DNA from: JADGGV01 sp035715725
GTDB taxonomy: Bacteria; Gemmatimonadota; Gemmatimonadetes; Longimicrobiales; RSA9
Assembly (NCBI GenBank): GCA_035715725.1
Contig: DASTKT010000242.1
Location: 1 to 64,000 of the forward strand
DNA: 64,000 nucleotides
Direction of reading: 5' to 3'
Both the position numbers and the translations under genes were made by a program. Position 1 is the stretch's first letter. Each line of letters opens with the position of its first letter. Under the pieces are notes generated by a model, which saw only the letters and a list, made by a program, of their open reading frames with translations, did not search any database and was not told the origin of the DNA. Of the stretch, positions 9,123-17,337 are shown in pieces.

Positions 9123-9296
9123 AACCGGAATGGAGGGCCCCGCACTCCGTCGCCCGGCGACGCCGACGCGAGCTCGTCGCCGCCAGGCGGCCTACCGGCG
9201 CATCCCTCGGCCAGGCGCCTCGGCCCCCTTTCCCGGCCCGGCCTGAGGGCCGATCCGTCTCGTGCGCTCGCTCCGGCGCTTGCGCGCGCTCGTGAA

Positions 9297-9350
9297 CGCG
9301 CGAATCTCGCGGCGCGAACCCGTGAAGCGGCGAGCCGCGAGATTCGCGCG
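9297..9350 (-). terminator. Hairpin just past araA
   Basis: Perfect 16-bp arms CGCGCGAATCTCGCGG (9297-9312) and CCGCGAGATTCGCGCG (9335-9350) lie eight bases beyond the araA stop codon. The placement and strength suggest an araA transcription terminator. No U-rich tail is present, as is usual in such GC-rich genomes. Confidence 0.6.
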
Positions 9351-9357
9351 CCCGACC

Positions 9358-10866
9358 CTACCCCCGCGCACCCAGCGCCCGGTACGCCGCCTCGTTCCAG
9401 CGCAGCTCGTTGCGGAACTGCCGCAGCTCCGTGCGTTCGTCGATCAGGAGGAACTCCACGCCGGCCATGTCGGCGAAGTCCTCCAGGTGCTCCGGCGTGA
9501 GCGCGAGCGAGAAGCCCGTGTGGTGCGCGCCGCCGGCGTGGATCCACGCGGCCGCGGCCGTGTCGAGCTCGGGCCGCGGCTTCCACAGCGCCCGCGCCAC
9601 CGGCAGCCTCGGGAGCGGCTCGAGCGGCTCGATCACGTCCACCACGTTCACCACCATCCGGAAACGGTCCCCCAGGTCCACGACCGACGCGTTCACCGCC
9701 GGACCGGTCGCGGAGTCGAACACGAGCCGTACCGGATCCTCCTTTCCGCCGATCCCCAGCGGGTGCACCTCGCACGACGGCCGCCCCGCCGCGATCGACG
9801 GGCAGATCTCGAGCATGTGCGCCCCGAGCACGCTCCGGTTCGCCGGGTCGAAGTGGTAGGTGTAGTCCTCCATGAACGTCGTGCCACCGGCCAGCCCGTG
9901 CGCCATGACCTTCATCGACCGCACCAGCGCCGCGTGCTTCCAGTCGCCCTCCGCCCCGAAGCCGAATCCATCCGCCATCAGCCGCTGGACCGCGAGCCCC
10001 GGGAGCTGCTTCAACCCGTGCAGGTCCTCGAACGTGTCCGTGAAGCCATGGAACCCGCCCTCCTCCAGGAACGCCCGCAGCCCCAGCTCGATCCGCGCCG
10101 CCTCACGCAGCGAGGCGTGCTTTGCGGCCCCGCGCTCCAGCCCCGGCGCCAGCGCGTACTCCGCCGCGTACTCGTCGCACAGCGCATCGACCTCTCGATC
10201 CCGGACGGCGGCCACGCGCGCCGCCAGCTCCCCCACGCCGTAGCCGTTCACCGCGTACCCGAACCGCCGCTCCGCCTCGACCTTGTCCCCCTCCGTCACC
10301 GCTACCTGGCGCATGTTGTCGCCGATCCGCGCCAGCTTCATCCGCTGACTGTCGTGCCAGGCCGCCGCCGCCCGCAGCCACGCCCCCACCCGCCCCTGCA
10401 CGCCGGCTTCCGCCCAGTGCCCCACCACCACCTTCCGGCTCAGCCGCAGCCGCGCGCAGATGAAGCCGAACTCCCGGTCGCCGTGCGCCGACTGGTTCAG
10501 GTTCATGAAGTCCATGTCGATCGACGACCACGGAATGTCCCGGTTGAACTGCGTATGCAGATGGCAGAGCGGCTTGCGCAGCCGCACGAGCCCCCCGATC
10601 CACATCTTCGCCGGACTGAACGTGTGCATCCACGCGATCACGCCAATGCAGCTCGGCGCACCATCCGCCTCCCGCAGCACCCCGCCGATCTCCTCCGGCG
10701 TCTTCAGCACCGGCTTGAACACCAGCTTCACCGGGAGCTTCCCCGCCCCGTTCAGTCCGTCCACGATCGCCTGCGAGTCCCTCGCCACCCGATCGAGGGT
10801 CTCCGGGCCATAGAGGTGCTGGCTCCCCGTGATGAACCAGGCCTCGAGCGGTCTGTAGTCGATCAT
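9358..10866 (-). CDS. araA: L-arabinose isomerase AraA
   Basis: This enzyme converts L-arabinose to L-ribulose, the first step of the bacterial arabinose route. The 502-residue length is typical. Family features include FITGSQHLYGPETL at the N terminus, WMHTFSPAKMWI, the HLHTQFNRDIPW segment, and MADGFGFGAEGDWKHAAL with the catalytic glutamate. The metal-binding TTFMEDYTYHFD and LGAHMLEICPSI segments follow. With araB and araD encoded about 8 kb away, the pathway to xylulose 5-phosphate is complete in this window. The gene is convergent with GH127 and divergent from susC, and a GATAC-type element lies 86 bases upstream of its ATG. Confidence 0.97.
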   Translation of the reverse strand: MIDYRPLEAWFITGSQHLYGPETLDRVARDSQAIVDGLNGAGKLPVKLVFKPVLKTPEEIGGVLREADGAPSCIGVIAWMHTFSPAKMWIGGLVRLRKPLCHLHTQFNRDIPWSSIDMDFMNLNQSAHGDREFGFICARLRLSRKVVVGHWAEAGVQGRVGAWLRAAAAWHDSQRMKLARIGDNMRQVAVTEGDKVEAERRFGYAVNGYGVGELAARVAAVRDREVDALCDEYAAEYALAPGLERGAAKHASLREAARIELGLRAFLEEGGFHGFTDTFEDLHGLKQLPGLAVQRLMADGFGFGAEGDWKHAALVRSMKVMAHGLAGGTTFMEDYTYHFDPANRSVLGAHMLEICPSIAAGRPSCEVHPLGIGGKEDPVRLVFDSATGPAVNASVVDLGDRFRMVVNVVDVIEPLEPLPRLPVARALWKPRPELDTAAAAWIHAGGAHHTGFSLALTPEHLEDFADMAGVEFLLIDERTELRQFRNELRWNEAAYRALGARG

Positions 10867-10951
10867 GGCACCGTTCCGGTAGCGGGAGTGGGCGCGACGC
10901 CGTGCGGGGAGAAGCGCCGCCGCGCCGCTCTTGCGTTTTGCGTCCGGCGTG

Positions 10952-10968
10952 CAGGATATTGTATCCGT
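10952..10968. promoter_or_regulatory. Shared operator candidate, araA/susC
   Basis: The site contains GGATATTGTATCC, a palindrome with a three-base centre, in the spacer between araA and susC. Read toward araA it includes TACAAT, a near-consensus -10 box. It matches the length and half-sites of the elements at 6158, 23290 and 34294. Confidence 0.5.
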
Positions 10969-11137
10969 TCACCACACCCGACCGCCAGGGGAGCGTGCGG
11001 CAACCGCCGAACGAGCCCCCGCGGATGCGCTGCCAGCGATCACTGCGTCCCGCCCTCGCCCCCGCGCGCCCGCGGGGAATAAGGCTTGGGCGACGGCGGG
11101 ATGCCGTCTCCCGTTCCCACATCGCGGAGTCTCGGCC

Positions 11138-14137
11138 ATGAGACGAAACACCATGCGTTGGGCGCTTTTACTGGGCCTGCTGCTCCCCACGGGCCTGGCG
11201 GCGCAGGGCACCGGTCGGATCACGGGCGTCATTCGCTCGGACGCCCTGCAGCCGCTGGCGGGTGTCCAGGTCTCGGTGCAGGGGACGCAGCTGGGGACGC
11301 TGAGCGCGCCGGACGGACGGTATACAATCTCCGATGTGCCGGTCGGCCGGCAGGTGGTGCAGGCCGTGATGCTTGGCTACGGCACGCGCCAGGTCACGGT
11401 GACGGTGGCCGAGGGCGCCGCCGCGGTGGCGAACTTCCAGCTCCAGGCCGTGGCCGTGGCGATGAGGGAGCTGGTGGTGGTGGGGTACGGCACACAGCGG
11501 CGGGAGCAGGTCACCGGCGCGGTCGAGTCGGTCACGTCCGACCAGTTCAACAAGGGGCCGGCGCGGGATGTGGCGTCGCTGGTGGCGGGGAAGGTGCCGG
11601 GGCTGGCCGTGGTGCAGCCGACCGGTGACCCGACGGCGACCGCGCAGATCCAGCTTCGCGGAATGACCACGGTCCAGGGGCCGACGAACCCGCTGGTGCT
11701 GATCGACGGCGTGCCGGGGGACCTGCAGACGGTTCCGGCCGAGGACATCGACGCGATCACGGTGCTGAAGGACGGCTCGGCGTCGGCGATCTACGGGACG
11801 CGCGCGTCGAACGGGGTGATCCTGATCACGACGAAGCGCTATCAGGGCGGGAAGCCGACGCTGCGGTACGACGGCTACATCGGCGAATCGACGATCTACA
11901 AGTCACCGCAGTTTCTGACGGCTGGGGACTACCGGCGCATGATCGCGGACGGCTACAAGACGTCGAGCGGGACGACGTTCGAGGACCTCGGCTCGTCGAC
12001 GAACTGGCAGGACCAGGTCCTGCGGCAGCCGGTGAGCTATCTGCACAACCTGACGCTCACCGGCGGCGCGCAGAACACGAACTACACGGCGTCGCTGAAC
12101 ATGCAGGACGAGCAGGGGATCTTCCAGCGCTCGGACAACCGGGAGCTGACGGCGCGGGCGAACATCCGGCACCAGATGTTCGACGGCCGGCTGGAGGTCG
12201 AGGCGAACGTGCTCAGCCGGGACCAGAAGAACTTCACGGGCCCGAGCTTCAGCTACGCTTGGCGGCAGGCGCTGATCCGCAATCCGACGGACCGGGTGAG
12301 GGACGACGACGGCGAGTGGCAGCAGCGGTCCGGCTACTTCTACGTCAACCCGGTGTCGCTGATCGACGAGCAGGACGGGGAGCGCGAGGAGCGCGCGACG
12401 CGGCTGCACGGCACGGTGACGCTGCGGCCCGTCCAGCCGCTTCGCTTCTCGCTGATGGGCGGCACCTCGCGGTTGAACGGGCTGTCCGGCACGGCCACCA
12501 CCTTCGAGCACCCGGACAACACGCAGGGGAACAACGGCGGCTACGCGCGGCGGGACACGTGGTCGAACGTGGACCGGATCCTGGAGGCCACGGGCACGTA
12601 CGCCGAGCAGTTCGGGAGCCACGATTTCACGCTCCTGGGCGGGTACAGCTACCAGGACTACGTGGAAGAGAGCTTCCGCGCGTCCAACACACGCTTCCCG
12701 ACCGACATCTTCGAGTGGAACCAGCTCGACAAGGGCACCGGGCTGATCAACGGCGAGCCCGGCACCGGCATCGGCAGCACCAAGGAGGGCTACAGGCTGA
12801 TCGGCTTCTTCGGCCGGCTGAACTACGACTGGAAGAACCGCTACCTGCTGATGGCCAGCGTCCGCCACGAGGGGAACTCGAAGTTCGGCGCCGCTCACAA
12901 GTGGGGGACGTTCCCCGCGGTGTCCGCCGGCTGGCGCATCAGCGAGGAGCGGTTCATGAAGAACGCCCTTCCGTTCCTCAACGACCTGCGCCTGCGCGCC
13001 GGCTACGGCGTCACCGGCATCGCGCCGGACGATCCGTACCTCTCGCTGACCAGCTACGCGTACCGCGCCTACTTCCTTTACAACGGGAGCTGGGTCCAGC
13101 AGCTCGCACCCGCGCGCAACCCGAACCCGAACCTGCGCTGGGAGGAGAAGCATGAGGTCAACGTCGGGCTGAACCTCGCGGCGTTCGACTCTCGCCTCAC
13201 CGGCGCGGTCGACGTGTACCGCCGCGAGACGAAGGACATGCTCTACAGCTACTCGGTGCCCGTGCCGCCCTACCTCACCGGGAGCATCCTGGCCAATGTC
13301 GGGACGATGCGGAACAGCGGCGTCGAGGTGGAGCTGGGCTACGACGTGGTGAAGCGGCCGGGGCTCACCTGGACCACGAGCGCCAACTGGTCGACGAACC
13401 ACAACAAGCTGGTGAGCCTCTCGGACGAGACGTTCCAGCCGCAGAGCGACTGCCGCTTCGACGGCGGCACCGGCGAGCCGATCCAGCAGTCCACCCACCG
13501 CAACTGCGTCGGCCAGCCGATCGGCGATTTCTACGGCTACAAGTCGGTCGGCATCGACGACGACGGCGTCTGGCTGGTCGAGGATTCCGCGGGCAAGACC
13601 ATCTCCATCAAGGACGCGACCGCCAAGGACCGCCACGTCCTCGGCAACGGCGTCCCGAAGTACAACTTCGCGTGGAACAACAACGCGCAGATCGGCAGCT
13701 TCGACGTGAGCGTCAACATGCGCGGCGCGGCGGGCTTCCAGATCCTGAACTTCATGCGGATGTTCTACGAGAATCCCAAGATCGTGCAGTACAACATGCT
13801 CAAGTCGGCGTTCGACCCGGTCTACGGCAAGCGGCCGGTGAACTACGACCTCGCCTACGTGAGCTACTACATCGAGGACGGCGACTACCTCAAGCTCGAC
13901 AACGCCACGCTCGGCTACACGCTCAAGCCCGGGCAGCTCGGGCGGTTCACCCGCTCGCTCAGCAGCGCCCGCCTGTACGTGTCCGGACGCAATCTGCTCA
14001 CGCTCACCGGCTACAAGGGGATGGACCCGGAGGTGCCGCTGCTCCCGTCGGGCGCCGAGCTCGCTCCCGGGAACGATCAGCGGGACCAGTACCCGACCGT
14101 GCGGCGGTTCACGTTCGGCATGACCGTCAGCTTCTGA
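11138..14137 (+). CDS. SusC-type TonB-dependent outer-membrane transporter
   Basis: The 999-residue product is an outer-membrane, TonB-energised importer of oligosaccharides. A Sec signal ends near LAAQG. A carboxypeptidase-regulatory-like beta-sandwich (about residues 27-105, ITGVIRSDALQPLAGVQVSVQGT) follows, which is the SusC hallmark. The plug begins with VVGYGTQRREQVTGAVESV and continues to TVLKDGSASAIYGTRASNGVILITTKR. The rest is a 22-strand-type barrel ending in TFGMTVSF with a terminal phenylalanine. SusD lies 61 bases downstream. The position beside araA suggests arabinose-containing oligosaccharides as substrate. The start at 11138 has CGGAG nearby and gives a clean signal peptide. 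Confidence 0.93.
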   Translation: MRRNTMRWALLLGLLLPTGLAAQGTGRITGVIRSDALQPLAGVQVSVQGTQLGTLSAPDGRYTISDVPVGRQVVQAVMLGYGTRQVTVTVAEGAAAVANFQLQAVAVAMRELVVVGYGTQRREQVTGAVESVTSDQFNKGPARDVASLVAGKVPGLAVVQPTGDPTATAQIQLRGMTTVQGPTNPLVLIDGVPGDLQTVPAEDIDAITVLKDGSASAIYGTRASNGVILITTKRYQGGKPTLRYDGYIGESTIYKSPQFLTAGDYRRMIADGYKTSSGTTFEDLGSSTNWQDQVLRQPVSYLHNLTLTGGAQNTNYTASLNMQDEQGIFQRSDNRELTARANIRHQMFDGRLEVEANVLSRDQKNFTGPSFSYAWRQALIRNPTDRVRDDDGEWQQRSGYFYVNPVSLIDEQDGEREERATRLHGTVTLRPVQPLRFSLMGGTSRLNGLSGTATTFEHPDNTQGNNGGYARRDTWSNVDRILEATGTYAEQFGSHDFTLLGGYSYQDYVEESFRASNTRFPTDIFEWNQLDKGTGLINGEPGTGIGSTKEGYRLIGFFGRLNYDWKNRYLLMASVRHEGNSKFGAAHKWGTFPAVSAGWRISEERFMKNALPFLNDLRLRAGYGVTGIAPDDPYLSLTSYAYRAYFLYNGSWVQQLAPARNPNPNLRWEEKHEVNVGLNLAAFDSRLTGAVDVYRRETKDMLYSYSVPVPPYLTGSILANVGTMRNSGVEVELGYDVVKRPGLTWTTSANWSTNHNKLVSLSDETFQPQSDCRFDGGTGEPIQQSTHRNCVGQPIGDFYGYKSVGIDDDGVWLVEDSAGKTISIKDATAKDRHVLGNGVPKYNFAWNNNAQIGSFDVSVNMRGAAGFQILNFMRMFYENPKIVQYNMLKSAFDPVYGKRPVNYDLAYVSYYIEDGDYLKLDNATLGYTLKPGQLGRFTRSLSSARLYVSGRNLLTLTGYKGMDPEVPLLPSGAELAPGNDQRDQYPTVRRFTFGMTVSF

Positions 14138-14198
14138 GCGCCGGCGCGACCTCTACGGAATGCGCCCAATGGAACGCCCAACCGGAATGAGAGACGTC

Positions 14199-15824
14199 AT
14201 GAGACACGTCCTCGCGAAGTCCCTGCCCGCGGTCGCGCTCCTCGCGACGCTGGCCACCGCATCGTGCACGGACCTGACGGAGACGCCGTACACGGAGATC
14301 ACGGAGGCCAACTTCAACCCCAAGCCGGGCGACCTGGCCGCGCTCATGGCGCCGGCGTATACGCCAATGCGCGGCATCTGGATGAGCTGGTACGGCATGG
14401 TCGACTGGCAGGGGGAGACGGCCGACATGCTGCTCACCCCCGTCCGGCCGAACGGCTGGTACGACGGCGGCATCTACATCCAGAACCACGAGCACCGCTG
14501 GAACGCTTCCTCCCCCGGGATGCCGAACTCGCTCTGGGGGCGGGCGTACAGCGGGATCAACGCGGCCAACCGCGTGATCTACCAGATCGAGTCGGGCGTC
14601 GTCCCGCTCGACGACAAGGCGAAGACGGCCACGCTCGCCGAGCTGAAGGCCGTGCGCGCGTACTACTACGCGCTCCTGCTGGACAACTTCGGCAACATCC
14701 CGATCGTGGTGGACTTCACCGCGACGGAGCCGCCCGAGCAGTCCACGCGCAAGGAGGTATTCGACTTCGTCGTCAAGGAGTTCACGGACGCGATCCCGAA
14801 CCTCTCGACCGCGGCCGGACAGGCGATGTACGGCCGGATGAACCAGTGGGCGGCCAAGGGGCTCCTCGCGCGCGTCTACCTGAATGCCGGCGTCTACACG
14901 GGCACGCCCCAGTGGGACAAGGTGCTCCAGCTCACGCAGGAGATCATGGCCTCGGGGAAGTACAGCCTGGATCCGAGCTACCGGCACGTGTTCTCGAGGA
15001 ACAACCAGACGTCGCCCGAGATCGTCTTCGCCACGCCCTACGACGCCACGTATTCGACCCCGGCCGGCGGTGAAGGCAGCAACTTCCACATGAAGACGCT
15101 CAAGCCCGACCTGCGCTTCGTCTTCGGCATGAACGCGCAGCCGTGGGGCGGGAGCGCCGCGAACCCGCAGTTCATCGACACGTACGACCCGGACGATGGC
15201 CGCCTCGCGGACAGCTGGCTCATGGGGAAGCAGTTCGATGCGCAGGGGCGCGGCTACGACTTCGTGAAGACGGTCCCGAAGATGACGCAGACCCAGTTCA
15301 ACAATGGCTTCCCGGTCTGGAAGTACGAGATCTACCAGGGGGAGACCGGCTCGTCCGACGTCGACTACCCGGATCTCCGCTACGCGGAAGTGCTCATGAT
15401 GCGGGCGGAGGCGCTCCTCCGCACCGGCGACGCCGGCGGCGCCGCCGTCCTGGTCAGTCAGGTGCGGCAGCGCGACTTCAAGGGCGCCGCGGCCGCGAAG
15501 GCCACGGTCACCGCCGCCGACCTCACGCGCGGAAGCCGCTACAACTACGGCTGGTACGACGTCGATGGCGTGGTGAAGACCGGCCCGGGCGGCACTCCCG
15601 TCCAGAACGGCGGCGCCGACATCCAGTACGGCGGCTTCCTGGACGAGCTGCGCTGGGAGTTCGCCGCCGAGGCGAAGGACCGGCAGTTCCTGATCCGCTT
15701 CGGCGTGTTCACCACGAAGACCTGGTTCAACCACAAGCCGAACGGCGACTATCGCATCATCTTCCCGATCCCGCAGTCGCGGCTGAACACGAACCCGAAG
15801 CTGAAACAGAATCCGGGGTACTGA
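14199..15824 (+). CDS. SusD/RagB-type glycan-binding lipoprotein
   Basis: This surface lipoprotein would form the lid over the SusC barrel and bind oligosaccharides. The 541-residue product has a lipoprotein signal with the modified cysteine at residue 23 (ATASC). The SusD fold is indicated by LWGRAYSGINAANRVIYQIE, by the tetratrico-type helices around AELKAVRAYYYALLLDNFGNIPIV and AAKGLLARVYLNAGVY, and by the C-terminal RLNTNPKLKQNPGY ending that is almost diagnostic for the family. An in-frame ATG at 14187 is an alternative start; 14199 gives the more compact signal. It is co-transcribed with susC. Confidence 0.92.
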   Translation: MRHVLAKSLPAVALLATLATASCTDLTETPYTEITEANFNPKPGDLAALMAPAYTPMRGIWMSWYGMVDWQGETADMLLTPVRPNGWYDGGIYIQNHEHRWNASSPGMPNSLWGRAYSGINAANRVIYQIESGVVPLDDKAKTATLAELKAVRAYYYALLLDNFGNIPIVVDFTATEPPEQSTRKEVFDFVVKEFTDAIPNLSTAAGQAMYGRMNQWAAKGLLARVYLNAGVYTGTPQWDKVLQLTQEIMASGKYSLDPSYRHVFSRNNQTSPEIVFATPYDATYSTPAGGEGSNFHMKTLKPDLRFVFGMNAQPWGGSAANPQFIDTYDPDDGRLADSWLMGKQFDAQGRGYDFVKTVPKMTQTQFNNGFPVWKYEIYQGETGSSDVDYPDLRYAEVLMMRAEALLRTGDAGGAAVLVSQVRQRDFKGAAAAKATVTAADLTRGSRYNYGWYDVDGVVKTGPGGTPVQNGGADIQYGGFLDELRWEFAAEAKDRQFLIRFGVFTTKTWFNHKPNGDYRIIFPIPQSRLNTNPKLKQNPGY

Positions 15825-15947
15825 TCCGGGATCCGGGCACGCGCTCCCCCCGTGCCGGACGCGGGGACACAGGGGTGCCGTGACCCGGAAACCGGGCTCG
15901 CGAACACCGATCGCGCCAGCGGCCAGCCGGCTGAGCCCGGCCGGCCG

Positions 15948-16057
15948 CTGGCGCCGTGGCTTGTGGCACCCCGACCCCGGTGAGGGAGGCGGAAGCCGAT
16001 GCCATTGCCGCGGTCTACTGGCGCCGTGGCTTGTGGGATCCCGACCCCGGTGAGGGA
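15948..16057 (+). repeat. Two 40-bp direct repeats before the plug genes
   Basis: Copies at 15948-15987 and 16018-16057 differ at two positions and are spaced 70 bp apart. Each contains GCGCCGTGGCTTGTGG and CCGACCCCGGTGAGGGA. They fill the spacer between susD and the first plug lipoprotein (15825-16140), where I see no gene. They may be a local duplication or paired regulatory sites. Confidence 0.7.
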
Positions 16058-16140
16058 TCGGCCGCGCCGCGGGACCGGGGCACGGTCCGGGATATGCGCA
16101 CCAGTCGCCACGCACGCCGGTCGACCGGCGAGGGGGAACG

Positions 16141-16635
16141 ATGCCGCTGACTAGCAGATCCGCGATCGCCGTGGTCGGAGCGGCGCTGCTCGCGCTGTCG
16201 GCTTGCGGGGGGCCGGGACTTCCGCCGGCCGGCCCCGCGCCGGGAAACGTGGACGTGGGCCACGGAACGCAGCCCGGCGAGAAGGTGACCGGCGCCGTCA
16301 CCTCCGTTCCGGGAGCGGAGGTCGGCGACGTGCGCGCCGGGGGCGTGCAGGAGCTGCTCCGCGGGCGCGTCGCGGGGCTGGAGATCATTCCGCTCCCCGA
16401 CGGCGGCTACCGGTTCCGGATCCGGGGGATGAGCACGATCAGCGCCGACTCGCCGGAGCCGCTGTTCGTCGTGGATGGGACCCCGGTCGATGTCGCCGGC
16501 CTCGCGACGGCGCTCTCGGGGCTCACCCGGGACGACATCCAGCAGGTGGACGTGCTCAAGGACGTAGCATCGACGGCGATCTACGGCACTCGCGGCGCCG
16601 GTGGAGTGGTGATCATCAACACCAGGCGACGGTAG
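16141..16635 (+). CDS. Standalone TonB-receptor plug-domain lipoprotein (copy 1)
   Basis: The product is 164 residues. A lipoprotein signal with lipobox LSAC (Cys22) is followed by a single TonB-receptor plug domain. The order of motifs is exactly that of the SusC plug encoded upstream: VGHGTQPGEKVTGAVTSV, LLRGRVAGLEI, RIRGMSTI, LFVVDGTPVD, IQQVDVLKDVASTAIYGTRGAGGVVIINT. There is no beta barrel, and the stop follows the plug directly. Full receptors carry the plug inside a barrel, so this product cannot be a channel. A periplasmic-face lipoprotein that competes for or modulates TonB-dependent receptors is conceivable but speculative. GAGGGGGAAC precedes the ATG. Confidence 0.85.
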   Translation: MPLTSRSAIAVVGAALLALSACGGPGLPPAGPAPGNVDVGHGTQPGEKVTGAVTSVPGAEVGDVRAGGVQELLRGRVAGLEIIPLPDGGYRFRIRGMSTISADSPEPLFVVDGTPVDVAGLATALSGLTRDDIQQVDVLKDVASTAIYGTRGAGGVVIINTRRR

Positions 16636-16700
16636 GCGGGCCGGGAGCGCTCCCGCTCGGGACGATCCGCCCGGTCGGCTCGCGCCGACGGAGGGGCAGC

Positions 16701-17192
16701 ATGGCAACAGCGCGGATCGACGTGGCGATGCTGGTGATCGGAGTGGCCCTGCTGCCTCTCGCCGGGTGCGGCGGGCAGGGGCTGCCGCCGGCGGGGCCGG
16801 CGCCCGGCGAGGTGGACATCGGCTACGGCACCCAGCCGGCGGACAAGGTCAGCGGCGCCGTGTCCTCCCTCTCCGGCGACGAGGTCGGGAACGCCCGGCC
16901 GTTCGGTGTGGCCGAGCTGCTTCGCGGGCGCGTCCCCGGATTGCAGATCATCGAGGACCCGGGCGGCCGCGTCCATTTCCGGATCCGCGGTACGAACTCG
17001 ATCTTGGCCGACCAGGAGCCGCTGTTCGTGGTGGACGGGGTCCAGATCGCGCCGGGGAGCGTGCAGAGCGCGCTCGCCGGGCTGACCCCGGAAAGCATTC
17101 GGCAGGTCGACGTGCTCAAGGATGTGGCGTCGACCTCGATCTACGGCAGCCGCGGCGCCGGCGGCGCGATCCTGATCACGACGCGGCGCTAG
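16701..17192 (+). CDS. Standalone TonB-receptor plug-domain lipoprotein (copy 2)
   Basis: This is a tandem paralogue of the preceding gene, 163 residues long, starting 65 bases after it. The lipobox is LAGC (Cys23), then GQGLPPAGPAPGEVDIGYGTQ, closely matching copy 1. The plug motifs LLRGRVPGLQI, RIRGTNSI, LFVVDGVQI, IRQVDVLKDVASTSIYGSRGAGGAILITT again run to the stop with no barrel. The GYGTQ motif is intact here, whereas copy 1 has GHGTQ. Both copies keep the conserved plug residues although they lack a pore, so selection appears to act on the plug itself. GGAGGGG lies upstream of the ATG. Confidence 0.85.
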   Translation: MATARIDVAMLVIGVALLPLAGCGGQGLPPAGPAPGEVDIGYGTQPADKVSGAVSSLSGDEVGNARPFGVAELLRGRVPGLQIIEDPGGRVHFRIRGTNSILADQEPLFVVDGVQIAPGSVQSALAGLTPESIRQVDVLKDVASTSIYGSRGAGGAILITTRR

Positions 17193-17337
17193 GCCGCCGG
17201 CGCTAGGCCGTCGGCGCAGGCCGTCGGCGCAGCCCGGACGCCGCGGGCGCTCGAAGCGGAGCCGCGCCGGGCGCGCCTTCGCGCGCCCGCGCGCGACATC
17301 GCCAGTGCCAGTCCCTCGAGACGGACACAAACCCGGA

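Noticed and set aside
8728..9500. Several plus-strand frames between GH127 and araA
   Set aside because: They translate hexamer repeats and palindromes; products such as repeated RMRMRM-like strings are artefacts of simple sequence.
11903..13636. Long open frame antisense to susC, and similar long antisense frames throughout
   Set aside because: In DNA this rich in GC, frames opposite real genes stay open by chance. The products are arginine/alanine/histidine-rich, lack family motifs and lie fully under well-supported genes.
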